Below, piece after piece: positions 35,901-46,118 of a DNA stretch of 64,000 nt. The notes under the pieces were generated by a model. It saw nothing but the letters and a program-made list of their open reading frames with translations, was not told the origin of the DNA and did not search any database. Made by a program: the position numbers and the translations under genes. The stretch is taken from contig NC_089584.1 in the NCBI RefSeq assembly GCF_019320115.1, positions 77,309,794 through 77,373,793 of the forward strand, given 5' to 3'. This DNA comes from Miscanthus floridulus. Lineage: Eukaryota; Streptophyta; Magnoliopsida; Poales; Poaceae. Numbering within the stretch: the first letter of the stretch is position 1; each line of letters begins with the position of its first letter.

Positions 35901-36160
35901 GTTATGCAGGATCTTGGTAAATCAACATCACAACTAAGATCACGTGATTAAGCAAATACACATCACATACGCAGAGTTGCAGCAGAAATAATGGTTTCAC
36001 AAATAATAGTATAAGTTTGGGTTTCAAAACCGATTAGTGAAAACAACATTGCTTTCAAAGGATTACATTAATATAAGTTCCAAATACATTGCTAGCATAA
36101 GTGACACTTATCTTCATCGGTCACACCATCAGACGATGCCACTGGGCGGCCATAGTAGGA
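32942..36160 (+). pseudogene. Antisense gene of element D, remaining exons
   Basis: Continues exon 1 at PGPLHAMKLS, then a donor (CTG|GTACGC, about 32980). A decayed exon lies at about 33088-33450. Another covers about 34280-34623 (LVWPYPSDLRKAQFILCDD) with donor GAG|GTAAGT. The next exon is 34710-35137 (acceptor TTTATAG; Glu/Ala-rich, coiled-coil-like) with donor TCG|GTATGT. The last begins at 35218 (acceptor CTTCTAG; LERELETAKAVIGQS ... SGVLTSVVMHHPDLDF) and is broken at 35796 by a solo LTR, resuming at 36107. In-frame stops are mostly TAG. The splice sites are still consensus, supporting a real multi-exon gene in the ancestor. Confidence 0.7.
35797..36106. mobile_element. Solo LTR, 310 bp, in the antisense gene of element D
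   Basis: Begins TGTGATAGAACTGCCC and ends GCATAAGTGACA, flanked by CTTAT on both sides (35792-35796 and 36107-36111). It includes CTTATATAAACCC, a TATA candidate on the plus strand. The duplicated copy of this region at about 38578-38584 reads CCCTTATCTTCG, the empty site. Family not identified. Confidence 0.85.
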
Positions 36161-36650
36161 TTTAGTGTAGAAGTAATCAACATATGTAAAGGATAAGTTC
36201 ATGGGGAATCCCCCATGTGAACAGTTTGTATTCATGAATACATCAATTTTGTTTTGCGATGGAATCACTTCGTAAGGGGAAGCTTGTCCCATTCGTTCTT
36301 TGTTTTTAGCCTAGCATAGCTGTATTTTTTATCCTTTCTTTTTTGCACCTTCCCATTTGACCCATAGGATACAACCTTATGAACCCGAGCGTGGCCCGTG
36401 AGGCTTAGCTACTCATAACCATAGGTCATGGCGAGGTGTGATCGGTCGGGAGTTTAAAACAAAGTTACATAGGGTAATTAAAGGAACGAACTACCCTTTC
36501 GTTCGGGTAAAAAGTATTTACTATATGATAGTAAAAAAGAGATGGTATCGCACCCTCATGGAGCCCCTAAGCGACCTAGGTCGAAAGTGTTCGGGCTAGG
36601 GTGCTTGTAGGAGCAAACGTTGAACGAAAGAAAGCGGTAAGATCAAATTT
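36112..36650 (-). other. 3' untranslated region of element D, copy 1
   Basis: Follows the pol stop at 36651 on the minus strand. Colinear with 38590-39124. The 66- and 97-codon open frames here (about 36092-36292 and 38470-38763) are shadows opposite the end of the antisense gene. Confidence 0.65.
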
Positions 36651-37068
36651 TTAGGGGAAGAAACAACATAACTATTCAATGTTCCAAGTGTTGGTGAGAA
36701 TGTTGCCATTGTCATCCTTCAGTCGGTAGGTGCTCAGTCGAATCACCTCGGTCATAGTATAGGGACCTTCCCATAGGGGAGAGAGTTTGTGTTTTTCCTT
36801 AGTTTATTGGGTTTTTTGGAGTACGAGGTCTCCGACCTCGAGGATCCTCCCTCTTATTTTCCTTTCATGGCACCTAGGGAGAGTTTGCTGGTAGCGAGTG
36901 GAGTAGATGATGGTCATCTCGCGAGCCTCCTTGAGCAGGTCAACCGCATCCTACTGAGCCTCCATGGCTCGATTGTGGTCGAAGGACTTCACTCTTGGGG
37001 CGCCATGGTTGAGGTCGGAGGGCAGCATTGCTTTAGCTCCGTAGGCTAGGAAGAAGGGTGTGAACCCC
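36651..37068 (-). pseudogene. Integrase C-terminal part, module 1 of element D
   Basis: Reads TPFFLAYGAKAMLPSDL at the right end, then VGDLVL, HKLSPLWEGPYTMTEVI and NTWNIE near the stop at 36651. This is the Tat integrase C-terminal domain. It joins directly, at about 37068-37072, to a gag 3' segment: integrase N-terminus and core, protease, reverse transcriptase and RNase H are all absent from this module. Confidence 0.85.
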
Positions 37069-37069
37069 T

Positions 37070-38447
37070 GAAGATCATGAGGCATTCCTTAGGATCGGGA
37101 AAACCATCCCCATCCTTGCCCATCGTGCCTCCTTTCTTGGCCGCTGCCTCCTTGCTCTTCCCTTCTTTTGGCCCGCCGGCCTATCGTAGAAAGTGCTTGA
37201 GGAGTTCGCAGTCCTTGTAGAGGTGCTTGATGGGGGTAGGCATGGTTGGAGCATGGACTCTCCATGAGCTTGTCGAAGTGGTTGGGCAGGCCCTACTAGG
37301 ACTGCTTGCCTGCACAATCAGTCATGGTGACCAAAGCGGAGTTGGCCGGTCGGCACCAATCCTTCTTGTTCTTTTTGCCCCTTTGTGTGGAGAGGCCCTT
37401 GTCTTGGTCCTTGTGCTTGGCCTTGCCCTTGTCCTAGCCTCCACTAAAGACCACTTCGACCGCCTCCTTGCCAGAGGTGTGGTTCATGGTGACATCGAGT
37501 AGGTCACGGGTGGTCTAGGGCTTCAGACAGTCAGGCTTGTGGATCAAGGACTCGTAGGTTGTTTCAGAGAGGAATGCGCTGATGATGTCCGTGTCGATGA
37601 CATTAGAAGGGAGTTGCATCATTTTGAGAACCTACAGATGTAATCCCACAAGGACTCATTGGGCTCCTACTGGCAGCTCTTGAGGTCCTAGGAATTCCCA
37701 GGATGGACATACGTCCCCTAGAAAATTCTGATGGAGATCCGCCCAGTCGCGGATGCTGTCATGCAGGAGGAATTTGAGCCATGCTCGAACATGTTCCCCC
37801 ACATAGATGGGGAGGTATTAGATGATGAAGTGGTCATCATCCACTCCTCTAGCTCGGCAGACAAGCCAGAAGTCTTTGAGCCATATACCGGGATTCGCCT
37901 CCCCAGTATATTTGGCGACGTTGGTAGGCGGTCAGAAGCACTATGGGAATGGTGCCTTCTAGATGCGACGGCCAAAGGACTATGGTCCTAGGCCATCTGG
38001 GCTAGGACTCTGGTCCTCCGGTCGGTGACCATGCCTAGGCTATGTTTCCCCGCTCCCCTCGATAGTCTAGTTAGGGCTCGTGCTACCTGCTCTCACCGCC
38101 ACATGATGGATATCATCATCACACCTAGCCTGACGCCAATTGTTGATGATGTTGCGAGCGTCTCGGTTTAGCTCGAGTCGTTCGTGCATGGGCGGTCGTT
38201 GTGGAGCAGGCACTAGGTAAGGCCCTAATGCAGCTACGTCCTCCTATTCCACGCCTGATGACTATAGTGGTGAGCGGATGGAGTGACTCGACTGGTGCGC
38301 CCCCATTCCCTCGGTGGGGAGAGAGGCCGCGAGCCGGTGTTGCAATGCAGAGCTCTCCGCCTGTTGAACAGCGGTGGTTTCCACCAATGCCCGGAGGTTC
38401 TGGTGGACCGCTTGCTCCTAGGGGTTGATGGGCTTGGGAAGGCCATG
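37070..38447 (-). pseudogene. gag, module 1 of element D
   Basis: Gag remnants read right to left on the minus strand, ending in DGFPDPKECLMIF near 37075, a recognisable Tat gag/protease-junction motif. The KHLYKDCELLKHFLR segment is at about 37200 and a Gln/Lys-rich basic linker at about 37370-37450. Several stops and frameshifts. The right end (about 38448) jumps to antisense-gene sequence at a short GAGCATG-like microhomology. Confidence 0.75.
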
Positions 38448-39124
38448 CGAGCATGGGTGAAGGCATGCATCAAGAAGATGCCATCCAGCCTACGGATGGA
38501 GTGGAGGCCGAGTCAGAAGTGAGCGTCGTCCTGCCTCTAACCGAACCGAACATCTCCCTATCAGAGAGCGAGCAACCCTTATCTTCGTCGGTCACACCAT
38601 CAGCCGATGGCACCGCGAGGCCATAGTAGAATTTAGAGTAGAAGTAATCAGCATATGTAAAGGATAAGTTCGGGCAGAAGTCCCTATGTGAACAGTTTGT
38701 ATTCATGAATACATCAATTTTATTTTGTGATGGAATCACTTTGTAAGGGGAAGCTTGTCCCATCTATTTTTTTGTTTTTACCCTAGCATAGCTCTATTTT
38801 TTATCCTTTCTTTTTCACACCTGCCTGTTTGACCCGTAGGTTGCAACCTTAAAAACCCGGGCGTGGCCCATGAGGCTCAGCTGCTCATAACCGTAGGTCA
38901 TGGTGGGGTATGATCGGTCGGGAGTTTAAAACAAAGTTACATAAGGTAATTAAAGGAATGGACTACCCTTTCGTTCGGGTAAAAAGTATTTACTATATGA
39001 TAGTAAAAAAAAGAGGTGGTATCACACCCTCATGGAGCCCCCAAGCGACCCAAGCCAAAAGTGTTCGGGCTGGGGTGCTTGTAGGAGCAAACATTAAATG
39101 AAAGAAAGCGGTAAGACTGAATTT
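38448..39124 (-). repeat. Second copy of the antisense-gene tail and 3' region of element D
   Basis: Colinear with about 35670-36650 but without the solo LTR. 38466-38584 matches the last exon of the antisense gene; 38585-39124 matches the 3' untranslated region. This is the joint of the tandem duplication. Confidence 0.85.
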
Positions 39125-40217
39125 TTAGGCGAAGAAACAACGTAACTGGTCGATGTTCCAAGTGTTGGTAAGAACATTGTTGTTGTCGTCCTTTAGTCGG
39201 TAGGCGCCTCGTCAGATCACCTCGGTCATCGTATAGGGATCTTCCCATGGGGGAGAGAGTTTGTGTTTCTCGTTGGTTGATTGGGTTCTTCAGAGTATGA
39301 GGTCTCTGACCTTGAGGATCCTCCCTCTAATTTTCCTTTCATGGTACCTACGGAGAGTTGCTGGTAGCGAGCGGAGTGGATGATGGCCATCTCATGAGCC
39401 TCCTTGAGTAGGTCGATTGTGTCCTACAAAGCCTCCATGGCTCAATCACGGTCGAAGGCCTTCTCTCTTGGGGCACCGTGGTAGATGTCAGAGGGCAGCA
39501 TTGCTTCATCTCCATAGGCTAGGAAGAAGGGTGTGAACCCTATGGATTGGTTTGGGGTCATTCTCAGGCTCCAAAGGATCACTAGGACCTCTGTAACCCA
39601 TCACCCAATGTACTTATTGAGTCGGTCAAAAATGCAAGGCTTGAGTCCTTGGAGGACCATGCCATTGGCCCACTCGACCTAACCATTAGTATTGGATGTC
39701 CGACCGAGGCCCAGTCGATCCTGATGCCATAACCATCACAAAAGTCTAGGAACTTCTTCCCGGTGAAGTTAGTTCCATGGTTAGTGATGATACAGTTAGG
39801 AACACCAAAATGGTAGATGATGTCAAGGAAGAACTTAACCGCCTCTTCTGAATGAATATTGGTTATGGGCTTTGCCTCTATCCACTTGGTGAATTTGTAC
39901 ATAGCTATGAGTAGGTAGGTGAAGCTGCCTAGGCCCTTTTTGAGGGGTCCTACTATGTCGAGGCCCTAGACCATGAATGGCCAGGTGATGGGAACGGCTT
40001 GAAGCTCCTGTGCCAGCAAATGAGTTTGCTGAGCATAGAACTGGCATCCCACACACCTATGGAAAACCTCCTCTACATCTTGTAGCACGGTGGGCTAGTA
40101 AAAACCTTGGCAAAAGGCTTTTCTGACCAATGACCTCTGGGTCACGTGATGTCTGTAGATTCCAGCATGGACCTTGAGGAGGAGCTATTTCCCTTGGTTG
40201 GTAGGGATGCACTTCAT
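39125..40217 (-). pseudogene. Integrase, module 2 of element D (zinc finger, core, C-terminus)
   Basis: From the right: HAGIYRHHV...CVGCQFYAQQ zinc finger (about 40030-40180), then the catalytic core (39582-39960), then the C-terminal domain with PWEDPYTMTEVI and NTWNIDQLRCFF, stop at 39125. Core changes: the first Asp site reads MYKFTKWIEA where DKFTKWIEA is expected, and the second reads ITNHGTNF where ITDNGTNF is expected. A frameshift follows, with VEWANGMVLQGL (the Glu site) in another frame. The enzyme is dead. Confidence 0.87.
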
Positions 40218-40275
40218 GAGGTCATAGGGCAGCATTGCTTCAGCTTCATAGGCCAGGAAGAAGGGTGTGAACCCC
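40218..40275 (-). repeat. Short extra copy of the integrase segment between gag and integrase of module 2
   Basis: Encodes TPFFLAYEAEAMLPYDL, repeating 39487-39540. On one side it joins gag with the same junction as module 1; on the other it runs into integrase N-terminal sequence (CIPTNQGK). The direct repeat pair can explain how module 1 lost its integrase core. Confidence 0.8.
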
Positions 40276-41800
40276 CAAAGATAATGAGGCATTCTTTAGG
40301 ATCGGGAAAACTGTCCCCATCCTTGCCTGTCGTGCCTCCTTTTTTGGCCGCTGCCTTCTTGCCCTTCCCTTCTTTTGGCCTGCCGACCTAACATAGAAAG
40401 CGCTTGAGGAATTCATAGTCCTTGTAGAGGTGCTTGATGGGGTAGGCGTGGTTGGTGCATGGACTCTCCATAAGCTTGTCGAAGTGGTTGGGTTGGCCCT
40501 GCTTGCCCACATGATCGGCCGTGGTGACCAAAGCAGAGTTGGTCGGTCAGTGCCAATCCTTCTTGTTCTTTTTGCCCCTCTGTGTGGAGGGGCCCTCATC
40601 TTGGTCCTCGTGCTTGCCCTTGCCCTTGTCCTGGCCTCCACTAAAGACCACTTCGACCACCTCCTCGCCAAAGGCATGGTTCATGGCGACATCAAGCAAG
40701 TCACGGGTGGTCCAGGGCTTTAGATAGCCAAGCTTGTGGATCAAGGACTTGCATGTTGTTCTAGAGAGGAACACGCTGATGACATCTGCATTGATGACAT
40801 CAGGAAGGGAGTAGCATTGTTTTGAGAACCTATAGATGTAATCCCATAGGGACTCATTGGGCTCCTATTGGCAGCTCTTGAGGTACCAGAAATTCCTAGG
40901 ACGGACATACGTCTGCTAGAAATTTCTGATGAAGATCCTCTTGAGAGTTGCCTAGTCACGGATGCTGTCATGCGGGAGGAATTCAAGCCATGCTCGAACT
41001 TGTTCCCCCACGTAGATGGGGAGGTATTGAATGATGAAGTGGTCATCATCCACTCCTTCGGCTCGACAGGCGAGACAGAAGTCTTTGAGCCGTATACAAG
41101 GATTCGTCTCCCCGGTACATTTGATGATGTTGGTAGGCGGTCGAAAGCGCTATGGAAACAGTGCCTTCTGGTTGCGATGACCAAAGGCCTATGGTCCTAG
41201 GCTATTCAGGTTGGGACTCTGGTCCTCCGATCGGGGACCATGCCTAGGGTGCGTTTCCCCGCTCCCCTCAATGGTCCGACAAGAGCCTGTGCCGCCTGCT
41301 CTCACCATCATATGATGGATGTCATCATCACGCCGGGCCTAATGCTGATTGTTGATGACACTATGAGCGTCTTGGTTTGGCCTAAGCCATTCATGCACAA
41401 GCGGTCGGTTTGGAGTAGGCATCGGGTCAGGCTGTGGTGCAACTGTGTCCTCCTGTTCCACGCTCGGTGACTGTAGTGGTGAGTGGATGGAGCGACTTGA
41501 CTATTGCGCCCCCATTCCCCTAGTAGGGAGAGAGGCCATGAGTCAGTGTCACGATGCAGAGCTCTCCGTCTGTTGAACAACAGCAGCATCCACCAGTGCC
41601 TAGAGGTTTCGGTGGATGTCCTGCTCCTGGGGGTCGACAGGCTTAGGAAGGCCGCGCAGAAGCATCGCCATAGCAGCGATGTTCTGGCCAGCTCGAGCGA
41701 ACTATGGGGGATCATTTCCCCATCCATGATTTTTGCTAGACCTATTGGGTTATGCACATGTGGCGCAGCATGCTGCATTGAGCACGCTGGCATAGGTGGT
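40276..41800 (-). pseudogene. gag, module 2 of element D
   Basis: Parallels module 1 (DSFPDPKECLIIF at about 40290; EVVFSGGQDKGKGKHEDQDE at about 40630; RDLLDVAMNHAFGEE; then DYIYRFSKQCYSLPDV further right). Extends further 5' than module 1, to about 41800. Several stops and frameshifts. No protease active-site motif was found. Confidence 0.75.
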
Positions 41801-42592
41801 GGCTGGCTCTGCCACCTCTATCGTAGCTCCTCGCTAGGCTCTTGCGCATGCACGAGGGCCTCCGCACAAGGGTCTAGAGGGGTGTGTGTCTATAGAGACT
41901 CTGCTACCACTAGTGGCTGCCCTAGAGCATCCGCCATAGTGCACTCCTAGGATAGAGGGTGGCTAGGCAGCATGACATCGCCGATGCTGGAGCCATCGCT
42001 TTCGACCTTGTCATCCATGAGGTCGTGGAAAGAGGCGGGAGTGTAGCCCGCCATTCCCACAAATTTAGATGTGAGAGGGGACGGCATTAGCATCTTTTGG
42101 AGCCCCTGTGCATACGCATCCGTGGGGGATGCATGGCCATAGGGATACCACTCGCATGGCGGTCATGATGGGGACAATGGGGTCCCTCCGGAGAGTTGGT
42201 GAAAGATATTAAATAGCGAGTAAAGAACAATATGTACATTACTCACAGTGGGGTTTGAGCCCAGCGTGGGCTCAGAGCGGAGTGTAGGCACCTCATTATT
42301 GAGGTCACTAGGTGGCCCAGAGCTGACGGAGGGTGCTCCTCCTCCGATGGGCGCTGGGACAAGTGCCTCCTCATGAAGGGGAAGAACACCGAGCTAGTCG
42401 GCGACGAAGTCCAAGCTTCCCAAGAGGAAGGTCTGGGATAGCTCGAAGTTGGGAGGAACCCACATCCCAATGGGTGGGAGTATGGGAAACTCCAATGAGC
42501 CAAAGCGAATTGTATCGCTCGAGCCCACCAAGACAAAGATGGTGGAAAGGTGGGCCATCTGATGATCAAAAAGCGTGAACGTACGACGTCTT
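41801..42592 (-). other. Leader / gag start region of element D
   Basis: Between PBS and recognisable gag. Open frames on the minus strand (for example 42569-42243) are Pro/Ser-rich and without a recognised domain. The true gag start could not be fixed. Confidence 0.5.
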
Positions 42593-42611
42593 CCCCATAG
42601 ATGGTGCCAAC
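42593..42611 (-). other. Primer-binding site of element D
   Basis: Minus-strand TTGGCACCATCTATGGGG directly follows the LTR. It resembles the TTGGCGCCGTCTGTGGGG-type site I recall from plant Tat elements, with a few transitions. Confidence 0.75.
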
Positions 42612-43743
42612 TATTAGTGCGAAAAGTGACCAACAAGTAAATATTTGTCATTTTGCCCTATGTTGTGATCGGATGTGGCCTAGCACTCAATGACATAGTG
42701 TTTATACTGGTTTAGGCAACATGCCCTATGCCCACTTTGAGTCAGTCGGTGACTTTATTCCTGAGCCTAGGTGCTCAAAGTTTGTTGTGGGGTTACAAAC
42801 AAGTGGGAGTAAGATGGGGGTGTTAGAAGTTGGGTCAGACTTTGGACCGAAGGGCCAAGAGTGATGGGAGCTCCTACATGCGCTATGTATTGGAACGTGT
42901 GCTCTGTGTAGCTTTAGAAAGTCTAAAGCTAGCAGAGAGTGAGTCAGAATGATTCGTCTGTTGTTTGTTCATTCATTTTTGTTGTCTCTCTCCATTGGGA
43001 GAGGGCGCATCCCCTTTTATAGATGAAGGGGACGACCTTATAAGCAAGAGAGTGATAGAAAGAGAGTGTGTGTGCTACCTAGTCTTATTGCCCACGCTGT
43101 CGGGTACAAGATGGTTTGTCAGCGCCCGCAATACTATTGATGCCCAGATGCATATGGTTGGCTCCATCATGTTCTTCTGGTACAGTAAATGTCGGCGCCT
43201 ACCATACTATAGGACAAATGTCAGCACTCACAACACTGTTTATGTTTTGACATGTCTAGAAGGTTGCAGAGCACCCTTTTGACATGGTCTGGCTGTACTG
43301 TCCTATAGGTGTGCAGGGCACGGTCCTCGGTATTGCGGTTGACTTGAGCGCACTGCCTTACTTGCTCTGGCTATCTCTTGGGTCCTCACTGAGTAGACAT
43401 CCCTAGTCAGTTATTCCTAGTCGGCTCTGACTCTTCTGGTTGGAAAAGAGCTATAAGCAGAGGTCCAGTGTATTCTCGGTTGGAGAAGCGGGTCAGAGTC
43501 CAAAGCGAGCGTCGCCCTCTCCTTGGCTAGGCCTTTCGGTCAAAGAAGTGGGTCAGAGTAAAAAATGAGCATCATCCCCTCTTTGTCCAGGCCTTCCAAT
43601 CGGAGACTAGATCGCTTTTTTGGCCTGTCGTTTAGGTATCTGGGCTATCCCAGGAGTTGCGCATCATTCGCAACGTTGTCTGTTAGGCTGAGCTTTTGCT
43701 GGGAAGCAGGCCCATTAGGGACCCTAGGTTTATGAACCTAATA
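42612..43743 (-). repeat. 5' LTR of element D, 1,132 bp
   Basis: Plus-strand ends TATTAG...CTAATA. Relative to the other LTR it carries a 60-bp tandem duplication (43484-43543 and 43544-43603, each starting GAAGYGGGTCAGAGT). The TATA-like CTATAAAAGG is conserved at about 43013-43022. Confidence 0.88.
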
Positions 43744-46118
43744 GTCATAGAACATCAGAAGGCAGAATATGTGTCCCATCAGCTATAGGGGCTGGCCAGG
43801 ATATGGTTGACCCATTTCTTGTCCTCTTTACCTGCCAATGCATAGGTCACATGGGAGCAATTCAAGTTAGCCTTTAGGGGACATCACATTCCCCTAGGGC
43901 TAATGTGCGTGAAGGTAGCTGAGTTTATGCAACTCACACAAGGGACCAAGACCCTTACTGAGTACATGCATGCTTTCAATAATCTATCCCGTTATGCCCT
44001 AGGTTTTGTCGATACAGAAGAGAAGAAGTTTGAAAGCTTCAAGAGAGGTCTTAGCACTAAGCTGATGAAAACTATGGCCAACTCGAGGTGCACCACATAC
44101 AATGAGTTTATTAGTGATGCCTTGACTCAGGAGAACCACAACAATCTACATGTGGTAGCAAAGGGCCATAAGAGGGTAGCTGAGGCAGGTGCCTCAGGGT
44201 CTTCTCAGTCCAAAGCTCTAGTGGCAGCTAGGCCATAGTTTCAACCACCAGCGCCCAAGTTTAGGCCTCCCCCACCAAAAGCTCAGGCCAACCAACCTTA
44301 GAAAGTGTTTCATAAGGCGTTCACCATTGCCTTACCTAAAGGGAATAGAGGGCAAGGAAGCTCCACAGGACCCAGGAGCAATCAACCATGCTTCAACTAT
44401 AATCAGTTGGGCCATTGGTCCAAAGAGTGCCCCCATCCTAAGAAGAACAACAATCAGAGATAGGCAAATCCTAAAGCACATCCTAGATACATGCATTATA
44501 CCACTATTGAAGAGGTTCATGTGGGAGAGGTTGTCACCGCTAGTATGTTTCTCGTTAACAAACATCCTGCCATTGTTTTATTTGATTCTAGAGCTTCTCA
44601 TTCATTTATGAGCCAAGCATTTGCATCTAGAAATGATCAAAAAGTAATTGAGGTAAGCAAGGGTGGTTATAGTATAAGTTTAGCTAGGGCTACTATCTCT
44701 ACAAATAAGATGGTCAGAAATGTGCTCATCTCTATACATGAGAGGGAGTATACGATGGATCTGATAGTATTGCCTAGATTATCTATAGATGTGATCTTAG
44801 GCATGAAATGGATGAGCGATCATGGAGTTCTTATTGACACTAGCACTCGTACAATTATGTTGAGAGAACCAAAGGGAGGTAATGCTTTTCTAGTACCACT
44901 TTCCTAAAATTTTGAACTCCAAAACTTGTCTTGTGCTATCCAAGCCACTACCCTTTATGATATTCTAGTGGTTTATGAGTTTCCTGATGTATTCCCAGAT
45001 GAGTTACCAGGTTTACCACCTGATAGGGATGTGAAATTTAAGATTGAGTTAGTGCCAGGTATGGCACCTATCTAAAGAAGGTCCTATAGGATGCCACCAA
45101 ATGAGTTAGCAGAACTTAAAATTCAATTACAAGAACTATTGGACAAAGGTCTCATTAAATCAAGTTCATCTCCATGGGGATGTCCAGCATTGTTTGTAAA
45201 GAAGAAGGATAAGTCTTTGAGAATGTGTGTGGATTATAGGCCACTTAATGCTGTGACCATTAAAAACAAGTATCCTTTGCCTTGTATCGATATCTTGTTC
45301 GATCAGTTGGCAAAACCGAAGGTATTCTCCAAGATTGACTTGAGGTCAGGCTATCATCAGATTAAGATCAGGCCATAGGATATACCTAAAACTGCTTTCT
45401 CCACTAGGTATGGCTTGTACGAGTATTTGGTCATGTCTTTTGGACAGATGAATGCTCCTGCCTACTTCATGTACTTGATGAATTCAATATTCATGCCCGA
45501 GCTCGACAAGTTCATGATTGTGTTTATCGATGATATCTTGATTTATTCAGAGAATGAGGTAGATCATGCAGAGCATCTGAGAATTGTTTTGTCTAGATTG
45601 AGGGTACATAAGTTATATGCCAAGTTTAGCAAGTGTGAATTTTGGTTGAGCAAAGTACCTTTGTTGGGTCATATCTTATCTAGAGATGGAATATCTATAG
45701 ACCCATCTAAAGTACAAGAGGTCATGAATTGGAAGGCCCCAACTTCAGTTCATGAAGTTTGGAGTTTTCTAGGGTTAGCAGGTTACCATCGTCATTTCAT
45801 TCTGGATTTCTCCAAGATAGCTAAGCCCATGGCTAGACTACTTCAGAAAGATGAATAGTTCAGTTGGACACCAGAGTGTGAAGCAGTTTTTCACACCCTA
45901 AGGACCTTATTAACTACAGCTCCTATTTTAGCACAACCCAACATTGAAAAGCCTTTCGATGTGTTCTATGATGCATTAGGTATAGGTTTGGGGTGTGTGC
46001 TCAAGCAGGAAGCAAGAGTTATTGCCTATGCTTCTCGGTAGTTGAGAAAGCATGAAGTCAATTACCCTACACATGATTTAGAGCTTGCAGCAGTTGTTCA
46101 TGCGCTAAAGATATGGGA
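43744..46118 (+). pseudogene. gag (3' part)-protease-reverse transcriptase-RNase H of element C
   Basis: One frame from the end of element D to about 46118, with about eight stops. Gag continues (43744-44240); a CCHC knuckle at about 44389-44430 reads CFNYNQLGHWSKEC, so its second Cys is Tyr. The protease (about 44560-44900) has LFDSRAS where LFDSGAS is expected. The reverse transcriptase (about 45050-45700) retains [11 protein letters not shown] and the catalytic FIDDILIYS. The RNase H start (about 45950-46118) has the FDVFYDA segment. A frameshift near 46118 ends this frame. With a substituted protease Gly and a broken knuckle the copy cannot be autonomous. Confidence 0.9.

Larger units (their letters stand above)
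16215..43743 (-). mobile_element. Element D: Tat-type Gypsy element lacking reverse transcriptase
   Basis: Two LTRs of about 1.1 kb face each other over 27.5 kb. It sits in the gag of element C with flanks GTCGC (16210-16214) and GTCAT (43744-43748), a 5-bp duplication with two transitions. On the minus strand: 5' LTR, PBS, leader, gag, integrase, then a second gag and integrase tail, a 3' region that overlaps an antisense gene, PPT and 3' LTR. Integrase sequence, PBS type and the antisense gene fit the Tat clade. No protease, reverse transcriptase or RNase H was found. Without element E the length is about 14.3 kb. Confidence 0.88.

Noticed and set aside
36092..36292. 66-codon minus-strand frame repeated at 38470-38763
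   Set aside because: Its repetition first suggested a small conserved gene, but it is the shadow of the antisense-gene tail and 3' region duplicated with the module.
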